From contig JAEMWC010000653.1 in the NCBI GenBank assembly GCA_016490735.1, positions 442,001 through 506,000 on the forward strand: DNA of 64,000 nucleotides, read 5' to 3'. Shown here in pieces: positions 14,101-23,100 of this stretch (position 1 is the first letter of the stretch; the number at the start of each line of letters is the position of its first letter). The position numbers and the translations under genes were made by a program. The stretch is from Pachyseris speciosa (taxonomy: Eukaryota > Cnidaria > Anthozoa > Scleractinia > Pachyseridae). A model generated the notes under the pieces. It did no database searches. It was given only the letters and a program-made list of their open reading frames with translations, and had not been told where the DNA came from.

Positions 14101-17100
14101 TTTTTTTTAAATCTAGGTCCCAGACCCTATATTAGAAGATTAGAAGTCTATAAATAGTTTTCAAATATTGTAATGATCACTTTTGAAAACGCATGTTGCC
14201 TAGCGCGCATACGAAGCGTCTAATAAGGTGTCTCCTTTTATCGATTTATTGTTAAGATAATTTTTGCTGTCGTTTAGGTGCACCCCAACTACCATCACTG
14301 GCCACCACCACCACCTTCACTATTTGTTCTGAGCACCATAATTCAGTCAGTAGCTGTCAGCGGTCCCCTTAAGTAATACATGTAACGACATGTAACGCAA
14401 TATTTGCCGTTGGCTGAATGTTATTCCCGTTTGAATTCAACATTATTCCACATTATCCAGGAAGCCGTTTCCAAGGTATGAATGCCGTTACATTCATCGC
14501 TAATCTTCTGCATGTTAAGAAGTGATTTCTGGGCGAAAAGTGCGAGTAACCATTGTGTTGTTTTGATTTGATTTTAAGAGTGTTTCGAACTCTGTGGAAC
14601 TACTTGTAGTACTTGAGGTCCACAAAGCAAACATATGTTAATTTTCCTCGAAAATTAAAGTTAATCAAGGAAAATATTCTAGAAAACATTTTGGTGCTTG
14701 TTTGAATTTATTATTAAACCATTTTTGCTTTAAAAATATTTTCCGTTGAGTTTATCTGAGTTTTTAGCAAGGGAATGCCGTGACAGGAAAGCTCAAATTT
14801 CACGAAAGTACAAGTTGTCTTTCGCGGCCTCAAAATTTTTCTTTTTAGTTGCCCATAGTTTTGAAAACGGATTTAAAAAGAGCAAAGAATACGCTTTCAT
14901 GTGGTGTAAGTCTCTGAACTCTTGGCCATGTACCAGTCAAAGTTTTTCGCATCTCAATGTTGTGAATTTTGCCTTGCAAAAAATCGCTCAAAATAATGTA
15001 AATAACGAAAAATACCCCAAATATTCAATTTTGATTCCAAGTAAAAGATTAACCACTCAAATTGTGTGTAATTGCCTACTTCTTGTGTAATGGTTTCTTA
15101 GTGGTCCGGAATATAACTGTTTGAAATTTGAAAACGAGTTGTCAGCAATGTGCTGTGGGAGACCCGTAAAATCCGGTCCAAGAGCCCCGAAACCAAGATC
15201 CTCTTCATACGTCTAAAATAATTATCGAATTGATGTTAAACATACATTTTTGGTAACAGTTTACCTACAGCTACGCTGTGAATTTTTTTTGAGAATTTTG
15301 ATAATTTCCTTATTGTAAGCCGTTGGTTGATATTTACAGACCTCCACTCTTAAATACGCTGTTCAGATATATGGGATTCTCATATATTCATTCGCACATA
15401 TTCATCACTCTCTGGTCAATTATGAACCAACAAAAATGACCAGGTCCCAGTTGGCCATGGCTTCTTAACTCAGTTGGTGGAGTTCATGTTGGCCTCATCT
15501 TGCTAGTGTCACTACCACTTGACCATGCGTCATCCTCTAATATGCTAATCACGGCTTGCCGCTATCTTCTCTTTGGGTTGGACCGGTTAGTTTAGTTGAT
15601 AGAGCACCGGACTACCGCTCCGGAGGTCGCGGGCTCAAAGCCCGGTCGGACAAACACTCAGGGTTAATAATTGAGGAGCAAGTACTGCCTTTGTAATTAC
15701 TTCTGCAAACGGTAAGACTTTCTAGTCTTCTCGGATCGGGACGATAAACCGTAGGTCCCGTCTCACAACAGTTCCTAATAATCTGTGGGACGTTATAGAA
15801 CCCACAGACCGTTCGAAAAGAGTAGGGGACTTAGTTCTCGGTGTGGTCGTCTATCTCTATCTTTCATGTGTGGGTTGGTGGGTGGGTGAGATCAAAATAT
15901 GGTCTGATAGCGGCTGCCAGAGGCGCCTTTACAGGCTGACGTCCTATCTCACCCTAGAAAAGAATTGTAAACCGCCAAGAAACTATGTGGTATTTGCGGT
16001 ATATAATCCATTACCATTATTCTCATAATTTAACGGAACAAATTTCTCAATAATCCCCACTCCAGAAACTATGAAGAGACTGCTCCAATTGTGGGATTGT
16101 TATAAGTAGACAGGGAACTGTCATAAATGGAAGAAGATGTCTTTGTGAAAGAAACGCTGTTTTCCTTAACGAAGATTTGACATAGCTACTTTAGATACTA
16201 TCGAAACGTCGGAAATCCAATGTTCATCTTTGCTCAACTCCCACGAGAGTTGCCCAATTTGAATAAAGGTATCATCATCATCCCAAAATTTCTCACTCGT
16301 TCCATTCTTCTCGTATTTTCTGGGAAATTGGCTTGAATAAATTGAGATTGTGCCCCTTGTCAAACGAGAAAAGAAAGGTGAGTCGGGATTGGCACATTTG
16401 ACAACGACGGATGGTCCGTCATGTTGACATTGGTAAGACGGTCATAAAACGGCGGTACGACAGGTTAGAGAGGGCAAGAATTATGAATTTCAATTAGACT
16501 CACTTATGTATGTGAACTAGACAATGAACATGTGAGTGATCATTGCAGGTATGGGCACTACTTAAGCAGTAGCGAAAATAAAGCCTAAAAAAAATCAGGC
16601 TTCTAAAGGGAGTCGAACCCATGGCCTCTGGAATACCGGAGCAGTGCACAACAACAGCAATTTATGAATTTGTATAGCGCAATTTCTATGACGTTATAAT
16701 CCAATCCGCTTTACATGTGTAGATCAACATAATTATTATGTGATATATGAAAGACCAGTCCACACCACCGGGAACTACGTCCCCTACTTTTTGCGAACAG
16801 TGTGTATGTTCTTTAACGTCCGACAGATAATTAGGAACAAGTGTTGTGAGACGGGGCCTACGGTTTATCGTCCTTATCCGCCAAATACTAGAAAGTCCAA
16901 CAGTTTGTAGATGTCATTACAAAGGCAACACTTTCTCCTCAGTTATTTGAAGATCATGAGTCTTGGTCCGGCCGGGCTTTGAACCCGCGACCTTCGGCAC
17001 GGTAGTCGGGTGCTGTACCAACTGAGCTAACTGTTCGGTGGTAAAACTAAGTTTTGGTAATGGAAGAGTGGGCAAGATAGAACATATTCATATGTACAAT

Positions 17101-20100
17101 TGATTTGGTTTATTTTGAGAGAGTCCTATTCCTCTGGATAAGTAGTTCAAAATTTTGTGAAACAAATCCGAACTACAAGTTTTAAATCAGATCTCTAAAT
17201 TTTTCGCCATTTAGTTCACATAAACAGCTTAATCAAATGATTGAGTCTGCATACACATTCGCCGCTATTGAATACGAATACGAATTTATACCGGGTGGCC
17301 ATAGTATAGCAGGAATCAATACTAAATCTACTAAATGGTGACTAAAACACTAACCCACCTTTTTGAACTTCAATATAAGTCGCAGTTTCCGCATCAACTA
17401 GTCCCCCACTTGTTGCGGCACAAATGTAATTCCCCGCATCATTTGTTTGTAAGTCTCTGATAACTAACGCGCCACTGTTCTGCTGGCTCCGTCCAACTGG
17501 CAGTTGACCTCCTTGTTTTTTCCAGCTGATGACTGGCTTTGGATCACCAATTGCGCTGCAACTTAATGTGAGGGTGCTGCCATGTTTCGCAACAATCTTT
17601 GCAGGTTCTCTGAAAGTGAACCGAGGAAGGGAGACAACGAACAACAGCGTTTTCTTTTCAACACTTCCAAGAAGGTTTGCCGCCGAACAAAAGTAGGCGT
17701 CTGAATCCCTTTTGCGAACATGTAAAATTTGCAAGGCGCTGTTGTTGTGCCGCGTCCGCCACTGAGATAACTGGCCCGATAACTTTCTCCATGTGACTAC
17801 TGGTTGTGGGTGTCCAGTCACGTGACAGGTTGGAAATGTAAACTTGCTTCCTTCAATGGCGTGACGAGGTCCCGGATGAAGTGAAACACGAGGACGAACT
17901 GCAAACAAAGCATATTGTTTCGTTTAATTTTCACCTTAGAATCTTTGAAATAGATTGCGGGTCTTGCTAAAAAACATTCAGAATTTTGTTTTATTAACTT
18001 CGCCAGAGACCAGGGAGAGACACTACAACAGTTTGTGTCAATTACCGTAGGGCCGTAACTGAAAATCCCTCCCCTAGAACAACATTCTAGTAGAGATAGA
18101 CCACCACACAGGGGACTACGTCCCCCACTCTTTTCGAACAGAGCGTGGGTTCTTTAACATCCCACAGATTAAAAACAAGTATTGTGATACGGGGCCCACG
18201 GATTTTAGTCCTTATCCGAGAATACTAGAAAGAACCAGCATTACAAATGTTGGAAAGCCTGAACAAAGAAATGGGAAAGCCATTGCATTAAAAGATTTAT
18301 TAAAGCGAGAGGAGCTCGCCAATTAGGAACAAAGGATTGATTTTCATGGACAAAGTGATTAAAGAAATACCTATGGTGAATAAATTATTTCACCTTTAAT
18401 AAATTGTTCCATTCTGATTGGCGGAAAGCAATACAATAAATCCAATCGTCCCATTGGAGTGCCAATTATGTTGCCATGGCAACGGCGCGAGCACAGATCA
18501 AAGATCAGTTTCATTTAAGCAATATACCACAAGTTTCTATGGTTTATAGGCTGATAAACCACGCGGGATGTTGGAAGAACTGGTTATTATATAATATACA
18601 GTAGAGTGGCGTTCTTTTCTTCTATCCACCATGATCGCATATCATCCTGGGTAGCTGTCTTATTATTAATTTAATGTTTTGTTTTCCTTTAATCTATTCT
18701 AAGAGTGAAAAAAAAAAAAAATGATTTCAAGAGATTTTACCATTCACTACAAGCTGCACCAGTGCCTCCGCTTTTCCTAGTATGTTTGTTGCTGAACACT
18801 TGTACACACCCGAATCATGTCCAGTCACCCTTTTTAAAAGCAACATTCTTCCTGAAACCGACTGACGTTTTTCTGTCTGTTCTTCTAGTTTGCTCCACTT
18901 TATTGCAGGTTCAGGATTACCACTGAATGAGCACTGGAACAAGGCTGTTCCAGTTTCGTTAACTGTCAACTTTGCGGGGGAAACAGCAACAACAGGCACC
19001 GAAATTGATTGACCAGGTTCGCCTTTAGCCCCCGGAACGCCTGCGAATCCTGTGTCTCCTTTTTGTCCTTTGGCTCCAGTTTCTCCTTGTGGTCCCACAG
19101 ATCCCATGATGCCTTGCTTGCCGCTTTTACCCGCCGATCCCATAATACCCATGTCTCCTTTATTTCCGATTCTTCCCTTTTGACCTCGTCGTCCCCGGGC
19201 TCCTTTCTCTCCCATCGACCCGGGTGCACCGGGAGGGCCTGGAGGACCTGACGGACATGTGTTAACCTTAGATCCGCAGAGATTCAACCTCAACTCTGCT
19301 AAAAGTTTATTGGCTTTTAGCATGTGTTCTGCTGCTTGTTCATCATCCGTTGCGTTTTTTGCAGAATCAGCATGACGTCTGTTCCTTTGGAGTTTGCTGG
19401 CCTGAGATTCTAGGGAGCAAAGTAATAAGAAGATGTCTTTTGCTTTAAAAGTCTATAAAAATGAAAGCCTTCTTAAAAACCAATTTAAGAAATGCAAACC
19501 TTAGTGATAATTTAAACGAAAGCCTTAGTCGAGGTTTAGCTTCCACAATGACATAATTAAAAATTTTGAGTTTTTACCTTCACCAGTTAAAAGACGTTTG
19601 AAAAATATATCTGCTGGCCTGTTTTCAGCTCAGTAGCCTGCTTTGTTTTGAAAATGGAGCTGTTTGAATTTGGAAGTTTTCCACAATGCGTGACATATGA
19701 ATTGTTTTGTGAAAGACTCCTCATGTACACGAAAATATCGATTCGCGTCATGTATTCGAGTCCTGAATAACCAATACTCTTAAGAGAAGTGACTTTACGA
19801 ATGTTTTAGTAGAATAGTATGCACCTGTTACTCCGTTTTTTGGGGGTGGTTTCTCATTAATTTGCGGTGGAATACATTAACGTCGATGACGTCATGAATT
19901 GACAACCCCACGCGTTTACTTTTAAACAATGAAAATAATAGGCTTGCCCAAACTTGCCCGCTATTCGTCAACACGGACTGGTGTGTTGAAAGCGCTATCT
20001 TTCTTGCAATTCGTTTGCTAGGTATACCTTATCTCCCAGACTTTCAGTTTATTTGAAACGTTTATCGATCATTACTGTTAAAATGGCTTGCTTAACCGTT

Positions 20101-23100
20101 AACGATTCCGAGTTGCTTTGAAAGCTTGTGTATCTCTTTCTTGCTTTCCGCTCCATTAGTCACTAGCTAATCATGCAAACATGCAGTACTCTACATTTGC
20201 ATACAAACTCAAGAGAAGAATCCCATGGGACACCCTTCTACCATTCGACAACGAGAATAGACGGCTTAAGTTGTTTGGAACGATCAATATAAACACGTGA
20301 GTAATGTATCACAGGTTTTTGGGAGACAAAATATACTGTATTGGCGAATACAGAAGATTAAAATACAGAATGAACGAAAATCAAACAACAAAGTTTCTTC
20401 CTACTGCAAAAGCCATTAAACTTTCCTCCGCCATATATTTTCTAGTAAAGTTATGTTCAGTTATGTAAACGTTTTTCCTCCTCCTCCTCCTCCTCCTCAT
20501 TTCTATTGCTTTCCCTCCTCCTTCTCCTTCATTTCTATTGTTTTCCCTCCTCCTCCTCATTTCTATTGCTTTCCCTCCTCCTTCTCTTTCATTTCTATTG
20601 TTTTCCCTCCTCCTCCTCCTCCTCCTCATTTCTATTGTTTTCCCTCCTCCTCCTCATTTCTATTGTTTTCCCTCCTCCTCCTCATTTCTATTGTTTTCCC
20701 TCCCCCTCCTCCTCCTCATTTCTATTGTTTTCCCTCCTCCCCCTCCTCCTCCCCCTCCTCCTCCTCCTCATTTCTATTGATTTCCCTTCTCCTCCAATTG
20801 ATATTCCACCACCACCACCACCACAATTGTATTGTTTTCCACCACCACCACCACCACAATTGGTGGTGGTGGAAAACAATACAATTGTGTTGGTGGTGGT
20901 GGTGGTGGTGGTGGAAAACAATACAATTGTGGTGGTAGTGGTGGTGGTGAAAAACAATACAATTGTGGTGGTGGTGGAAAACAATACAATTGTGGTGGTA
21001 GTGGTGGTGGTGGAAAACAATACAATTGTGGTGGTGGTGGTGGTGGTGGAATATCAATTGGAGGAGAAGGGAAATCTGTGCATGAGATCTGTTATTGATT
21101 ATGCAGCACCTGTCTTTTTCAACGGTCTCCCCCAGTACTTAAAGAAAGAGCTGGTCCGGCTCGAGAGAAGAGCAATATCAATAATAACCTCAGGAAAGTG
21201 CAACTTGGTGATAGAGGTGGGGTTAACACCCATTTTGGAGCATTATTACGTACTATGTAACAGGCTTTTTGATAACATTCTCAGTGATCCAAACCATAAA
21301 TTGAAGGCGCTCCTTCCACCAGACTATAACAACTCACGCTATAACCTAAGACGACAGCGCCTTTTTAATATGCCGAAGCTTTGCACGAACAGAACAAGTC
21401 ATACTTTTATATATTCGATGTCAAAACAGTCCTGGCTGTAGTTTTATCCGACTTATATTCATGCTTTATATTCAATCATCATACTTTAATATGAATATGT
21501 TATATAGAATTTTTAATATTATTTTAAAAGTTAGTTTTTGACTTATTATCTAGGATTCATTTGTAATTTTTAACGTATTGCAAAGTTTTTGTAAAAAATT
21601 GCATAATTCAACCTTTGGCTGCGATGCAGTTTTTTAACAAACTATCTATCTATCTATCCATCTATCTATCTAGAAATGAGGAGGAGGAGGGAAAACAATA
21701 GAAATGAGGAGGAGGAGGAGGGAAAACAATAGAAATGAGGAGGAGGAGGGAAAGCAATAGAAATGAGGAGGAGGAGGAGGAGGAGAAGGAGGGAAAACAA
21801 TAGAAATGAGGAGGAGGAGGAGGAGGAGGGAAAACAATAGAAATGAGGAGGAGGGGAAGGGAAAACAATAGAAATGAGGAGGAGGAGGAGGAGGGAAAAC
21901 AATAGAAATGAGGAGGAGGAGGAGGGGGAGGGAAAACAATAGAAATGAGGAGGAGGAGGAGGAGGGAAAACAATAGAAATGAGGAGGAGGAGGAGGAGGG
22001 AAAACAATAGAAATGAGGAGGAGGAGGGAAAACAATAGAAATGAGGAGGAGGAGGGAAAACAATAGAAATGAAGGAGAAGGAGGAGGGAAAGCAATAGAA
22101 ATGAGAAGGAGGAGGAGGAGGAGAAGGGAAAACAATAGAAATGAGGAGGAGGAGGAGGAGGAGGAGGGGGGAAAACGTTTACATAACTGAACATAACTTT
22201 ACTAGAAAATATATGGCGAAGGAAAGTTTAATGGCTTTTGAAGTAGGAAGAAACTTTGTTGTTTGATTTTCGTTCATTCTGTATTTTAATCTTCTGTATT
22301 CGCCAATACAGTATATTTTGTCTCCCAAAAACCTGTGATACATTACTCACGTGTTTATATTGATCGTTCCAAACAACTTAAGCCGTCTATTCTCGTTGTC
22401 GAATGGTAGAAGGGTGTCCCATGGGATTCTTCTCTTGAGTTTGTATGCAAATGTAGAGTACTGCATGTTTGCATGATTAGCTAGTGACTAATGGAGCGGA
22501 AAGCAAGAAAGAGATACACAAGCTTTCAAAGCAACTCGGAATCGTTAACGGTTAAGCAAGCCATTTTAACAGTAATGATCGATAAACGTTTCAAATAAAC
22601 TGAAAGTCTGGGAGATAAGGTATTCCTAGCAAACGAATTGCAAGAAAGATAGCGCTTTCAATACACCAGTCCGTGTTGACGAATAGCGGGCAAGTTTGGG
22701 CAAGCCTATTATTTTCATTGTTTAAAGGTAAACGCGTGGGGTTAAGGTAATGGAACACGCGTGGGGTTGTCAATTCATGACGTCATCGACGTTAATGTAT
22801 TCCACCGCAAATTAATGAGAAACCACCCCAAAAAAACGGAGTAACCGGTGCATACTATACTACTTGTTTTCATGCTTAGCATGTTTTGAGAGAGCCAAAC
22901 TAAACTGCAGATGTTTCCAGTAGATTTCCAGCCGCCATGTTGGTGCCCATTAGAGGCGTCTCTATACTAAAGATCATAATCTTGAGTGAAACCCTTTGCC
23001 GAATAACTCGAGTTCGGAATATTCAACAGCCCTGAAACTGGGACACGTCGTTTATTTATTACTCTTCTACAATATTTCAGTTTCTTGATTTCGTTTATTG

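Larger units (their letters stand above)
19808..22864. mobile_element. Foldback element with Polinton-type termini (non-autonomous)
   Basis: A 3,057-bp element whose outer arms (19808-20475 and 22168-22864) are inverted copies about 670-700 bp long with few differences. One difference is an extra GGGTTAAGGTAATGGAACACGCGT segment in the right arm. The left end is AGTAGAATAGTATGCACC and the right end, complemented, is AGTAGTATAGTATGCACC. The flanks are TGTTTT on both sides. The first 11 bases of the right end are identical to the terminus of the full Polinton at 31339, and a 6-bp duplication is the Polinton signature. The interior contains CCT/GGA-rich minisatellites, a nested CCA hairpin and a LINE fragment, and no transposition gene. 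It sits in intron 1 of the collagen/Ig/TLDc gene. Mobilisation by a Polinton integrase is inference. Confidence 0.8.

Noticed and set aside
15580..15651. A tRNA gene with a plausible cloverleaf
   Set aside because: The same tRNA-like head is joined to the same non-tRNA body in another copy at 16753-17040, so it is a SINE head.
20453..22194. Long Phe/Pro/Ser/Leu-, Gly/Val- or His-rich open frames on both strands
   Set aside because: They are translations of triplet minisatellites that are open in several frames at once; no domain or codon signal.
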